Source: Lepturacanthus savala (Eukaryota > Chordata > Actinopteri > Scombriformes > Trichiuridae). Taken from it: DNA of 64,000 bases. Positions 44,764 to 56,329 of the stretch are shown one piece after another (position 1 is the first letter of the stretch; each line of letters opens with the position of its first letter). Both the position numbers and the translations under genes were made by a program. The notes beneath the pieces were generated by a model. The model made no database searches. It was not told the DNA's origin and was given only the letters and a program-made list of their open reading frames with translations. The stretch is from positions 37,416,384-37,480,383 of the forward strand of contig CM060464.1 of NCBI GenBank assembly GCA_030544235.1. Reading direction: 5' to 3'.

Positions 44764-46198
44764 TCAATCGTATTTAGGATACACAGCCACCCCTTCTGGG
44801 TGTGCTCTTGCTTTTAGCCACACCTTCTGACCCACTTTGATTGGGTAGCTTGAGTCAGGACCCGCCTCCAACTTGGGTGCCTTCCTCCCAATCTCTGCAG
44901 CTCGGTATGGCCTCTCATTCAACTCTTGCGCAGGTGGTGGGCGGCCGTCTCTGACCCGGTCATTCAGCGCTTCCCCCAGTTCGACCATTTTGGTGCTCCA
45001 CTCTTTACCGTTAGCAATTTTTGCTATCCAGTTCTTTATTAATGCTATCGTTCACTCTACTACCCCATTTGCTTGGGGGGTGTAGGGGGGTGAATAGATT
45101 CCCTGCAATGTGTGCCATTGTCGGTTCTGAGCTATTTTGGAACACAGAGGGCGCTGCAGGCTTGTTCTAGGAGAGACACCACACTGCTACCTGTGGCTCT
45201 TCTTGTTGGTTTTGCTATTGCATACCCCGACTTGGAGTCAACCATCACCAGCAGATAGCGCTCTCCCTTTTTGCCTGTTGTTCCCATAGGTCCAGCCATA
45301 TCCATGCAGACTGCCCTTTCCGCCCTGCGTTGTATTGCCCACACACTTGGCAATTTCTGAGAACTTCTTTGACACGCTTTTCTGGAATCCACAGTTGCAT
45401 CTTCTCCAGCCCTTTATGTGTTGGTAGTATACCGGCATGACCGATGTCCTCATGGACTGCCAGTATCACTTCTTCCACGCAGTCTTCAGGAACCACTGTT
45501 CCTTTTCCTGAGTTTTCCCACTCTCTCGCCCCTGTTAGTAGTACCCTACGTGCTTGCACGTATTTGTCGACTTCAGCATTACCCTGCCAATGTTCACCCT
45601 TGGTAGTGTGCGCCCTCTGGTGCACCACTTCAAGGTCCATGTTCATCTTTAATTCGGCTATTTTTCGCCACAGGTTGCTATGAGCTATTGGTTTGCCCTT
45701 AGCGCCTTCAAAGCCATTTTCAAGCCAGATGTCTAAGTCTTCTTTTAATGCTTGTGCACAATAGAAACTATCAGTGATTATCTTGGCTTGTTTGATTTTG
45801 CGTTTTTCCATTTCTAGCAGGCCTTCAACCACAGCGGTAACTTCTCCCGTCTGTGCTGTGCCTGCCACCTTTCCTCTTTGTCTGTGTTCTTCTTTGCCAT
45901 TTTTTTTAAGAATGAAACCCCAATAGGCCTTTTCATCTTGGCCTTTTTTGGAACCATCTGTGTACAGCTCCCATTCTTTTTCTTCAGTTTTCGTTTTTGG
46001 GGTTTTCTTCTTGCTTGGAACAGGGCCAGCCGGCCCTATTTCTAAGTCTGGATCGAGCAGAATGTCTTCCCATCTTGCCCACCCGGGGTAGTTCCTTTGG
46101 TGCTTTCCATGGTTCCTTTTCTTAGGTAATGGTGTACAGCACTCTTTGTTTCTACTTTGTTGGGCTGCCCTTGGGTGAGTTCTTTCAATGCCCCCCAA
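44764..46198 (-). pseudogene. ERV2 RNase H and integrase
   Basis: RNase H lies in the frame 46198-45245. Its acidic residues are visible as YTDGS, GEVTAV, ITDSFY and GNAEVD, a full D-E-D-D set. The integrase zinc module follows (HEDIGH, then CQVC near 45370-45350). The first catalytic Asp is in the overlapping frame 45392-45132 (MDMAGP). The region of the second Asp and the Glu (45130-45010) is broken by shifts and stops. A C-terminal fragment is at 44988-44764. Integrase is therefore non-functional. Confidence 0.82.
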
Positions 46199-46228
46199 TA
46201 TTTTGCAAGGACAGCCAATTCTTTTTCT

Positions 46229-47269
46229 TCAGGCATGTATTTTTTCCACTGAGGTAAGGACATAGCTCCAGAGTGCTATCATCCCACCACCTTCATTCTG
46301 CACCACCACTACTGCGTTATCTTCGTCACAGTGGATCGTTGCTTTCAAGCTGCTTTCAATTTCTCTGGGTTCTAGAGTCTCTGCTTCAGATATTGCTTTT
46401 TGTAGAGCTTTGAGATGTTCTTGATCCGTCGCTGTCCATGTCCATCCATTTTTCCCAGAAACTATCACTTCTTCTTCACTCTCTTCTTTCTGGATCTTTT
46501 TTAGTTTCTGGTAGAGGGGTCTTGCTAATTTCTGGTACCCCCTCACATGATCTCTGACATAGTTGCACAGGTCTAATATACTTTGAAGATCTCTTACTGA
46601 TGTTGGAGGGGTTATTTGGGTTATCTTTTCTTTGTAGCTCTCTGCCAGGCCCAACTCTGTTGACACAGTGAACCCCAAATAGTTCACTTCCAGTTGTGCT
46701 AACTGGCATTTTTTCTAATTCAACTTCAAACCGGATTTGGGCAGCTGCTCAACCACTTCTTGTAACCGATTCAGATGTGTTTCTTCATCATCATCAGCAA
46801 AGTATACATCATCAATGTATACTGTCACTCCAAGGCCCTCCAGGATCTTCATGACGGCTTCTTGGAACACATTAGGACTGTTCTTGTAGCCCTGTGGTAG
46901 GCGAGTCCAGCAATAGGACGTGCCTTTGTGAGTGAACGCTGTCTTTGACTGTGAAACTGCAGCAAGAGGCAATGACCAGAAACCGTTTGCCAAATCAATA
47001 CAGGTTTTGTACTTCTTTACTTGCAGTGTTTTAAGCGTGCCTTGCGGATTCATGAGGCTGGCTCGGTTAGCCACCGTTCTTCTGTTTAGGGCTTTAAAGT
47101 TGATTACTGCCCTCCAACCTCCTCTGCTGACAGCAGACTTTTGCACCCCCTGTATTGGACTGTTGGTGATTGAATTTGGCTCTTTTCTGATCACCCCCTG
47201 CTCCAGTAACTCTGAGACGATGAGATCCATTTCTTCAACTGCATTTGGGTTTATCGGGTACTGGCGCAC
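46229..47269 (-). pseudogene. ERV2 reverse transcriptase
   Basis: The frame 47269-46715 has the palm blocks WRAVINFKALN, LPQGYKNSPNVFQ and the active site YIDD followed by VYFADDDEETH. The frame 46687-46229 continues with a YLGF block and the connection region (NYVRDHVRGY). Both are in the same frame as protease and RNase H and are separated only by stop codons, so pol was once one long frame. The acidic run and His just after YIDD recall spumavirus RTs. Confidence 0.87.
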
Positions 47270-47332
47270 AGGTGGATGTACTCCCCCGACAATGGTGTGT
47301 GCATACTCAGCGCCTAGGGCTCCACAATCATT

Positions 47333-47728
47333 TTAGAATTTTGCAACTACTGCTTTCTCTAGGACTTTCCGCAATCTTCTTTTGCCATGCATGGATAGGT
47401 CACTCGCTTGGATCTTCTGCTCCATTGTTTCTGTCACATCAACTTCTTTGAACCACTGGACTTTGTTGGGTTTGAGCCTGAGCTCAATCAGTCTTTTCTC
47501 TATGCTTTGGTCATTGTCTAAATCATTTATGGATACCAGGTTTTGAGGACCTAGCACCCATACTTTGTTTAGCCATATTGCATATGGCAGTGTTGCTTTT
47601 CTTCCATCGGCCATCACCACTTCAAGTGTGCCTCTCGGTCTTAACTTTCGACGAGTCATGGATACAGTGGCCCCTGTATCGACTAGGTAGGGTTCACCAT
47701 TTATGGTGGTGTATATTTTGTTTCCCAC
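47333..47728 (-). pseudogene. ERV2 protease
   Basis: A retropepsin with active site LVDTGAT about 17 residues in, preceding RT in the same frame. A stop near 47330 ends the frame. Confidence 0.8.
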
Positions 47729-47742
47729 CCAGTAAGCACGCT

Positions 47743-50345
47743 CTAAAATGACTCGTCGAAGCTGAGCTGGTTGTAGTCAGGACTTCCCAGCCGAATCCTT
47801 TTTACGGGATTCGATGAGCTTGGACTTCTCAGCGCGTCTGAGTTTGTCAAACTCGGCTTGGGACAGGCGACCGCCGGTTGCATCTTTACTGGCGCTCGCC
47901 TTTCAGTTCCCCCTTGTTGACCTTGTGAGGGAACTGATGCTGGATTTTGCGATCTTGGTTGATATGAGTCGCTTCTCATCTTGTTGTAAGAGCCCTGACT
48001 TTCTTTAGCTCTTTGTTGTTTCAGGCTTTTGTTCAGGCAGTCAAATGCTACCACTGCTTTTCTTATGTCTGTGTCGTTATGTGCTGAGTGGTGCATGCGC
48101 TTAAATTCATTTGCCCCAGGCAGTCCTTCAGTGACTTTTCCTAGGAATGCTATGGCTCTCTTCGGATGGATTTCACTGCTTTCACTGTACATAGTGTGGC
48201 CAGATCTTCACCTGCTCTCAGCCTACGATTGAGTCGGTGGGCTTTGGTGTCTTCATTGTCACCTTCCCCCATCGTTACCAATTCATAGAACTCTTGAGCG
48301 GTTTGTTGGTCTGGTACTTGGATCTGCATCACTTTGCCTATCCATAGTCTCTTTACTTGCTCACTCACATGCTGCTGGTTAACCATTCTCCAAGTGTCAC
48401 AAAGATAATTCTTTGGAGCCTCCCCCGGTCACTGTGGCCGGATCAGGGTTATCAGCCCGTTCAGGTCTTTGAGAGATCTCGCCCTCTTTATTCTGTCTTC
48501 TTCGCTGCTGTCTGAGGAGGGTGACCTGTCCTGGATTGTGCTTTTTCTGGAGGGAGTCGGGCTAGCCTTATGACGGTGTCGCTCTCTTGGTGCTTCTGGT
48601 AATGCAGCGCCGAGGGGGACATCTATCTGTTCTGATATCTGCCTCTCGGTTTTCTTTGGTTTTACTGGGATAAAGTCTTCATCATCCGATTCTGACTCGG
48701 TGTCTGCTGCTTCTTTTACTGCAGCTACTATTTTGGGTTTGACTTTTCTTAGCAAGAAATCATGTGCTATTTCTATATAGCTTCTTCTGAGTGTTTCAGT
48801 CATTTTTGGGTCTTGTGCCAGTTTTGCATATGGTGGCATGTTGGCTATGTTGCAGTAATCACCATAGGTGTACCCCTCATCTCCGTCCACTGGTTGCTTC
48901 ATCTTCAAGTTCCAGCTTTCAGGAGGTTCCACCAATGCTTGATCGACTGACGGCACATATACAAATCTACCGTCTCTGGCTTTCAGCGGACCCCATTCTG
49001 GACATCTGGCTCGTCTTGCGGACGGTTCCCCAGGGTTGTGATACGCTGGAGGTTTCTTGCCAGGTCTGTTGTAAGTCATCATCTTCATTCTTTCAGGCTG
49101 TCGTTGGGCCATAAGCCAGCTCGAGTCACTGGCTGCGTCCAGTTCCTCACCCGACTCCCCGCTCCCTTCTCCCTGCCCTGCTCCCCCATCTTCAGGTGCT
49201 CTCAGGGGCTGAATTCTGCAAGGTCGTGGAGGGGAGTGACTCTCTGATGGGCATGTTGAGGCCTAGTCGTTTGTGGCTTCACGTATTGGTTCATAGCACT
49301 GGCTTGTTGGGCGGTTAGGTTCCGCTCGAGGCCCATCATCAAACCCTTGGCTTTTAAGGACTGTATCCCACCTGGGTATTGATACACCTTGCCCTGTTCC
49401 ATGCTGCCCCATTTCATCTAATGGATCATCATGGATTGAATGCTGGTATTGTGGAGCAGGAGGCAAACTTCCCCACCTTACACTAGGTGCTCTGGAGGGT
49501 GGCCTGGACTCTTCTGCAGGCTCTGTTCCGGCCAGCCAGTTGCTTCTTGGTTCTCGTTCTGCTGTTACGGGTGGACAATATGGTGTTGGAGCTCTGTAGC
49601 GGTCTGGCCCCTGCTCTGGTGACGACAGATAATTATTGTTGTCGTCTGGCCAACTGCTTTGCTGGTCTGGTGTGCCGGCAGGCTTGATTGTTGTTACATC
49701 TTCTGTTGGGTTCATCATATCATATGCCCCCCCTGGACTCATTCGGGGGTCATAGACTACAATGACTGTCTTCACTGCGCTCCACACCCCTTTAATTCTG
49801 TCATGGTCTTTTATTGCCGCAATTACCCCTTTTTCCACTGCTCTCCAATACTTTAATGGTGTATGGGGTATGGGGTATAGTGACAGAGTCTAGTTTTTGG
49901 TTGCTGGCGTGCATTAACCCTGTAGCTACCGAGATCATGCCTCGCTCTTGGTAGGTCACTGCATCTTCGGTAAATAGTGGGTCTAACACATGGAGGATGA
50001 AGTCAGCCCACTCAGTGTCAGGTGTGGGTATTTGTACACCGTCTCCCGGGCCGATTGGGGCCCGTTCATTTCTTGCTTGGCATATTTTTTCCCGATATGT
50101 CTTGCCACACATTTCTCCCCACTCGTTTCTCAGTTGTTCTTCTCTAAACAAACTGGATGACGACCACACTAGGGCAGCTGCTGCTTTGGTTTTCTTCAAG
50201 CCCTCCCAGCTTCGCTGCATGACGGTGTTGTTTGTCATTCTCTTGTGGTCTCGGGTTTGTGGCTTTCTCCCAGGTTTCTGGGCTGGATGCATCGGGGTAT
50301 AGTTTGGTGCGGCATATGAATCATCAGATTGTTCTCCAGTCCTGT
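47743..50345 (-). pseudogene. ERV2 gag, middle and C-terminal parts
   Basis: Five minus-strand frames: 50292-49801, 49838-49263, 49112-48429, 48386-48150 and 48192-47743. Three of them (49838 to 48150) share one frame with stops near 49260 and 48426. Two PPxY-type motifs (PPAY, PPYA) near 49050 and 48835 could be late domains. An acidic and Ser-rich linker lies at about 48760-48450. The last frame is Gln/Ser/Arg-rich, with no CCHC knuckle. The protein would be a very long Gag of over 1000 residues. Capsid identity is inferred from position. Confidence 0.65.
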
Positions 50346-51074
50346 TGTAGTGACAAAAGGCTATTACTCAATATACTTAATAAAATGTATTTATCAATAT
50401 ACTTATAATCAATATACTAAGTGAGTTGTAGTTCATAAAGTCATGGCATTTACACCAGAGACATTCTACCTCATGTCTTTTCAAACTGTGAACTCGTCAA
50501 GTTGTGAACATTTAAACCCCTGCTGACTACACAAGCTGGGGAAATTCTACCTCCTTTTTAAACAAGTGTGATCTAAAAAATGTAGTCCAACACTGAAACC
50601 ATGGCACCATGGCGCCGACAGTTGCATTCCGAACAGACCTCATGCCATAGGTCCAGTTGCATTCCAAACTAGATATGGGTCAAGCTCCTCCTGTTAAGGG
50701 AAGGGACTTTGCATGGTCAACCAGTTTAAAAAAATACATGATGACATGTACATCCTCGGTTAGAATTGACATGTATGGTAATACCGGTGGAAAACAGTGA
50801 AAAATGTATCAAATAGCAGGCGGGGCCTGGGGACTCCTCCCCAGGCCCCCAAATTGTATAAAAGCTCGGAACTTTTCAGTTGGTTTTCAGACTTAGCCCG
50901 GGCTACTTCTCATGTATGGTTAACATTGTATTTTCTACAATAAACCATCGTCGGACCGTGAACCAGCTGATCCTGTCTCATCTTTAATGTTCTTGTGACT
51001 TCTCATTTTTGTTATTCCGTACTAAGACTTAGACTAATTTGTTGCTTATTGGATATTGAACAAAAGTCACAACA
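50346..51074 (+). mobile_element. Solo LTR of the ERV1 family
   Basis: 729 bp, TGTAGTGAC to GTCACAACA, closely similar to the ERV1 LTRs. The 4 bp duplication CTGT is at 50342-50345 and 51075-51078. TATA and AATAAA are kept. It has a local variant near 50625-50690 (gaacagacctcatgcc) and the palindrome with an inverted loop. It lies in opposite orientation to ERV2 gag. Confidence 0.95.
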
Positions 51075-51692
51075 CTGTCTGTTTTCATTGTTCTCTTCCC
51101 TGGGAGCCTGTTGTGCCTCGCCCTGAGGAATTTCAGGCCTGCAGGCAAGCCTGAAGCCTGATTTGAGTTCCTTTGTCTCTTGAGACAAAGGAAACTCCTT
51201 TGCCACGTGTCCCTAAACAAAGGAGCCCCGGGTGGTACTCGCTCGCCTATGAAAGGACACCTGAGACACAACGTTTCCCTCCTTTCTTTCCTGTCGCGAC
51301 CCTCTCCCTCCGAGCCACGGACTGTGAGAGGACACTAGCGTGCCACTAGCCCCGGACCGTCAGCAAAGGACGTGCTGCAGCTCCGGACCAACAAAGCCCG
51401 GATCGACAAACTCCGGACCACCACAACTACAGCCTGCGTCACAGTAAGAGGTTATCTTCTGGGCAGTGAATATTAGTTGTTGTTTTATTAGTGTTTTCAC
51501 TTGTTGTTTTGTACGGATCGCCGTGTCCATTACGCTGTTTATTCTGTTTCTGTGATCAGCTGATTGAGCGCCGAGTCCGCTCGCTCGCTCTCTTCTCTCT
51601 CTCTCTCCTCTCCGCTCTCCATCCTCTCGCTTACTACGAACACTTGCACACTTACATTAACACATACACGCACCACACTACGCACGCCCCCG

Positions 51693-51845
51693 TGCTTTTC
51701 TTTGCTCCGGATTACGTGCCGTGGACAAGTCGCCATCTTGTCTCACCCACAAGTATCCGTAAGTGTAGTCCCGCGCTTTCTTTGTCTCGGATAACGTGTC
51801 GTGGACAAGTCGCCATCTTGTCTCACACACAAGTATCCGTGGGTG
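51693..51845 (+). repeat. Tandem duplication in the LTR, with repeated CGCCATCTTG
   Basis: Two diverged copies of about 75-80 bp, sharing cgtggacaagtcgccatctt and cacaagtatccgt. Further single gccgccat motifs follow at 51894 and 51931. Confidence 0.8.
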
Positions 51846-51955
51846 TATTGTCACAGTGTGACCACTAGTGGCGTAACACCCGTTCCTGGCGTAGCCGCCA
51901 TCTTGAGAGTCCCACTTTGTCCCGGCGTAGCCGCCATTTTGCGACCTCACACGAG

Positions 51956-52025
51956 CGCGCACTCACTCACACACGCCCACTCACACACGCCCACTCACAC
52001 ACGCCCACACACACACACACCCACA
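51956..52025. repeat. (ACTCACACACGCCC)n minisatellite
   Basis: Three to four 14 bp units that merge into a short CA run. Confidence 0.9.
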
Positions 52026-53547
52026 CATACAACCCCCTGCTGTTGGCTTGGTTTTGTCTATTTACACTGTTTACTTAGTTTGTCTCTCTGTTATACTTAG
52101 CTTATTCTGTCTTTGTAGTTACCATACTCATTTAGTTATAGTTGAGGATATTGACAACAGTATTAATTGTAAGGTGTTTACTGTTTGTAAATAAACTCTT
52201 TTGTGTATTTAAAGAGAAGCCTCCTTGTATTTTGTCCATGTATTGTCACAAAGAGCTGGTTGATTGGGCTAGTGTACGGATTCACACCTTCCCTTTTTAT
52301 ACCTTCTATTAACTTATGTTCTAACATAAAGCTAATTATAAGGTAATAATTTTATGAGACTGGTCATTATAGTTATTAGTCCGGTTCATCCGGTGGTGCC
52401 CTGTTTTTAATTTATTAATTTTTAATTAATAAATTGAATTAATATTTTTATAATTAATAATTATCTTTGATAATTATTAATTACTACTAATAACTATTTA
52501 TAGCCCCTACATGCACAACATTTCTGACGCTCCGTGTGGGGCCCATATATACCAGCTTTTGTACAATATTTGGACAAAATCCATAAATCATAAAATTTAA
52601 TTTTTGAGAATTTTTTTAAAATTCGGAATCATTGGCTTCTTCCTGTGCATCGCCAAGCAGCTACAGTTTTGAGTTGTATTTGTGTTGTTCTGCAGTGGTA
52701 GTAGCAGGTGTTAGGATCGATAGACTTTCCATCAGCTACAGATCATTAACCATTAACGTTCCAAAGAGGTGAAGAACCCAACCTAACGTTACTAACAGTA
52801 ACATATATCCAGCATTTCATCAGGCACAGGTCGGACCCCTCCCACCTGTGCACTAGTAACAAGTATACTAACACTAACAGGATGAACCCATCCATACTGA
52901 GTGACGTGGTCGCTGACCTCATCTGACTGAGGTCAGATGACCTGGACAGACTCAGTACATACAACCTGCAGGACTGCCAAGATGCATTGCAAACGCTAAT
53001 TGGACAGGCAACCAACCCTTCCAGTCAAGGAGAATGCTTGGTGCAGGATGTAATAGGGCAGATGTTCTAAACTCTTTTGTGTATTTAAAGAGAAGCCTCC
53101 TTGTATTTTGTCCATGTATTGTCACAAAGAGCTGGCTGATTGGGCTAGTGTACGGATTCACACCTTCCCTTTTTATACCTTCTATTAACTTATGTTCTAA
53201 CATAAAGCTAATTATAAGGTAATAATGTTATGAGACTGGTCATTATAGTTGGTTCATCCGGTGGTGCCCTGTTTTTAATTTATTAATTTTTAATTAATAA
53301 ATTTAATTAATATTTTTATAATTAATAATCATCTTTGATAATTATTAATTACTACTAATAACTATTTATAGCCCCTACATGCACAACAGAGCCCCTGTCC
53401 TTGCTTCTCCGGCCCCACTATTTCAAATCTTGGTATTATTGGATTTGTGCCCGACGTGTGTGGGGGTACAGGTCGGAATGTTGATGGACCAGCGGGCGTA
53501 GAAGCGTCAGGCTTTGTGAGGAGCTCTAACAACAATGGGTTGTTAAT

Positions 53548-54414
53548 CTAGGGAGTTGAGGGTAATGGAGTATGCAGTTTTGATTTGAGCACTTGAGCTT
53601 TTCGTTCTTCAATTTCTTTCTCCACCTCTTCACATCTCTTTTTGAACGACTCCCTTCGCTCCTCCTGCCTCTGTGTCAATCTCCTAAGCTCCTCTGCCTT
53701 CTCTATACCACCCCCAAAGCTGTAGCTGTCCAGGGCTCTTCTTTGTGCTCTTGCCCCGGAATCACTGTCACTTTCTTCCTTCTCACTACTCTCTTCACGG
53801 TCATCTTCTTCTGATGATTCTTCACCTTTGTGGCTATTATTACCATCATATTCAGTGGGGGCTTTATCATGAGGTTCAGATGCTTGGTTTTCTTCTGCCC
53901 ATCGCCTCAACGAGTCTACTGCAGGACAGTCTTTCGGTTCTCTACTGCATTTCTTGTCTTTATTTACCAGCATCTTGCCCCAACCTGTCAGCTTGCTTAT
54001 CAGCTTGACGTCCCCATCATACTCTTCACTGGGGCTGCATATCGCCATTGACCTTCTGGCCCATGGGAATTCCAGGAGGTAGGCTGCTGCCCACCCTAAC
54101 CAGGTTCTGGTTCGATCACTGGCCATTTTCTTCTTTTTCGGGAGGAGCAGGCCTCTTACGAGGGCCACGTCCCAGCGGCCATCTGTCGTCGACACCCAGT
54201 GGGCGCAGATAGCCTGTGGATCTTGTGCTTCATTGTAGTCTTGTTCTGTTACATTCAAAGCTGTTAGCTGTAGCTTTGCTTGAGGCAACAGGGTTTGCCA
54301 TTCATCGAGCCAAGGCACCACCATTACTGCTTCTGACCCTTGACCCATATTCAGCTCTTTTGGGTCATCTAGCTCTGGGCTTAAGTCGGCCATAGCTGCT
54401 TCTTCTTCTCTCAC
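53548..54414 (-). pseudogene. ERV2 gag N-terminal part
   Basis: A 288-residue open frame, the first after the leader, with an in-frame ATG eight codons in as an alternative start. Residues 1-150 look folded, with many Trp (WLDEW, WLGWAAAYLL). Residues 170-235 are acidic and Ser-rich. The end is a charged coiled coil (about 240-280). There is no N-terminal MG, so no myristoylation signal. The frame ends near 53548, and related coding text continues in another frame to 53389, where the LTR insertion begins. Confidence 0.7.
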
Positions 54415-54691
54415 CGGCCGGATGAGAGCTACAACAGCAGCTTATTTTGGCCTTGTCAGGCTCTTCACAGGGCTTTCGCCCTGCCTCGGGGGTCTAGATA
54501 CTTGACTGTACCCCCGGACTTGGTCGTGGGTCTCTGTTATAGAGACTTTTAGTTGGTGTTTCTTCTCATACCACTTCAGCTGCACCTCAGGGGCTCCTGC
54601 CACCTGACTGCTCTTCATCTCCTTGATAACACCTTCTGGTATCTGGCTTCACGGGCCTCGACCTGCTGGAGGTCTCTGCTTCCATCGTCTC

Positions 54692-54808
54692 TGGATCAGG
54701 ATCTGGAACCGGAACTGGACTGGAACTAGGACTGGATCTGGGCCTGGATCTGGAACTGAGACCGCACCTGGGACTGAATCTGGAACTGGAACCAGACCTG
54801 GGCCTGGA
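54692..54808. repeat. Degenerate short tandem repeat in the ERV2 leader
   Basis: Units of the kind ctggatctggaactgg repeat with variation. On the minus strand they give an open Arg/Ser-rich frame, probably a by-product of the repeat. Confidence 0.8.
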
Positions 54809-54841
54809 TCTGGAGGACCTTCCAGCCTTCGACCTCGTCGT

Positions 54842-54859
54842 GCCCCACATTGGGCGCCA
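54842..54859 (-). promoter_or_regulatory. ERV2 primer binding site (tRNA-Lys1,2 type)
   Basis: TGGCGCCCAATGTGGGGC on the minus strand differs by one base from the usual Lys1,2 primer site used by spumaviruses and some other retroviruses. It sits 4 nt after the LTR end GGGTAACA. Confidence 0.88.
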
Positions 54860-54863
54860 AAAT

Positions 54864-56329
54864 TGTTACCCTGGAACTCCGGTACAGGAACACCAGGCCA
54901 GCCACACCTTAAAGTGGTTTGAAATCAGCCTGCTTGGAGACACATGAACAGGATTCTGATTTATTAACTTTTGGCTGGGGCGGAAGAATTCGCCCAGCCT
55001 GCTAACTGCCTACCTCCTAAGGATTTCCCTCTACCTTAACACCTGCACCCCTATTGCCTGATAATAGAAATACCTGGTGAAAACCCCTTAGTTAACGACA
55101 GCTTCTTCCTAAATGGTAACAGTTGTTATAATTGCTGGTAATTATTTTAAACAATAAGTATACTTTTATTGTTAAGGGAATATTAATTTCAAAGTCTAGA
55201 TCAACCTACAAGAGCCTTTGAAAACACCCAAGTAATCAAACAATACAACTAGTAGGCTTTTACTTTAAATGCAGAAAGAGTGCTTTATTCAAGATATGCA
55301 AGAGCTCAGAGCAAAAATAAGATAAGTAAAAAGGGTTATTAAATCAAAAATCAATCAATAAAATCTCTCTTTCCCTAACCTATCTCTAAATTCCCTAACC
55401 TGTACTACTCACAAATCCCCTTGATCTGGAAGACAGCTTTGTCAGAGTTGGAGTAATCTTCGTAGATGTTTGAAGAAAAGTTTGAGTTCAGAGTCTTTGG
55501 AATGGCGTTTGGTATATGAGCTCCAGCTCATAACCAGATCTGGATCTGGATAAAATGCTAATGGCCAAAGGCCATTAGCCTGTTGCTTTGTAGCATAAAA
55601 AGAATCTTCAGATTTTCTTTATTGATGTAGCTTCTTTGTTTAGAGTGTCGCAGTGTCCCCATGCAACCCAAAAAGAACTTCGTTGGACTAAAAATCTAGG
55701 GTTTATATACTTTTCTAGCTGTCCCTTATTTGGTCAAACAACTTCATTGGTGGGTAAGAACTGCTGTGGAAAGCACCCTTTTTACCAACAGAGTGACGTC
55801 TTGGCTAGCTTTTGTCAAATCATCAGAACAGGACCAAATGGTCACCCCTTATTAGGCACGTCGGTTCATGGCGGCAAAACTAAAGCAGTCGGCATAAATA
55901 AGTTTCCAGTATTACGCAATTTGCATAACAACAATAAGGTTCCGAGCCACTGTTAAACACGCCGTCTGTATCTGCTGGAAAGTGCTTCCTCTGCAATTCT
56001 CACACTCGTGATCTATCCTTTATACATTCAACATTTTAATCACACTTTTATTACATTTAATAGGTCATGAATTCATTCTCATTACATTTTCATATCTTAT
56101 TAGTACTTATTAATCATTTGTTTGTCTTATCATCAGCTTAGTTACAATGGTTATACAAAATAAATCATAAATCCTACTACTTTATACTAGTTCCTCTTTC
56201 TCAAGGCCTTTAACATTTAACACATTTCTCAAATGTTAGATTTTACCAAAATCTTACACAAACAGAATCTATGATGTTAAAATGTCAACGGTCTTTATCT
56301 CTTTTTCTTTAACCTTACGTTTTATCATA
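54864..56329 (-). repeat. Putative ERV2 5' LTR
   Basis: The element-sense end is fixed by the primer site: GGGTAACA at 54871-54864. A TATA-like GTATATAAAC lies on the minus strand near 55709-55700, and AATAAA candidates are near 55290 and 54961. A start at 56329 (TGTTATG) is suggested only by a TGTTA/TAACA inverted pair. With no second LTR to compare, the outer border is a guess. Confidence 0.4.

Larger units (their letters stand above)
51230..53388 (+). mobile_element. LTR element insertion in ERV2 gag
   Basis: The 329 bp at 52192-52520 recurs at 53068-53388 with about 96 percent identity by eye, both ending tgcacaaca. After the first copy, tttc is followed by TGACGCTCCGTGTGGGGC (52525-52542), which resembles a tRNA-Lys-like primer site. 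I read this as a 5' LTR of about 1.3 kb, a 0.5 kb internal remnant and a 5'-truncated 3' LTR. GAGCCCC occurs at 51223-51229 and 53389-53395. The left end does not start TG, so that border is uncertain. No coding region remains. Confidence 0.65.
43289..54863 (-). mobile_element. ERV2: spumavirus-like endogenous retroelement, internal region
   Basis: Minus-strand retroviral internal region: primer site, long gag, protease, RT, RNase H, integrase and a Cys-rich 3' ORF. Features suggesting a spuma-like (class III) relation are a tRNA-Lys1,2-type primer site, no zinc knuckle in any gag frame, and an RT active site YIDD followed by an acidic stretch and His. It is split by an ERV1-family solo LTR (50346-51074) and another LTR insertion (about 51230-53388). 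No env-like membrane protein was found. A 3' LTR was not identified, so the copy may be truncated. All genes carry stops or shifts. Confidence 0.8.

Noticed and set aside
50346..51074. 3' LTR of ERV2
   Set aside because: It belongs to the ERV1 LTR family, has its own CTGT target duplication and interrupts ERV2 gag.
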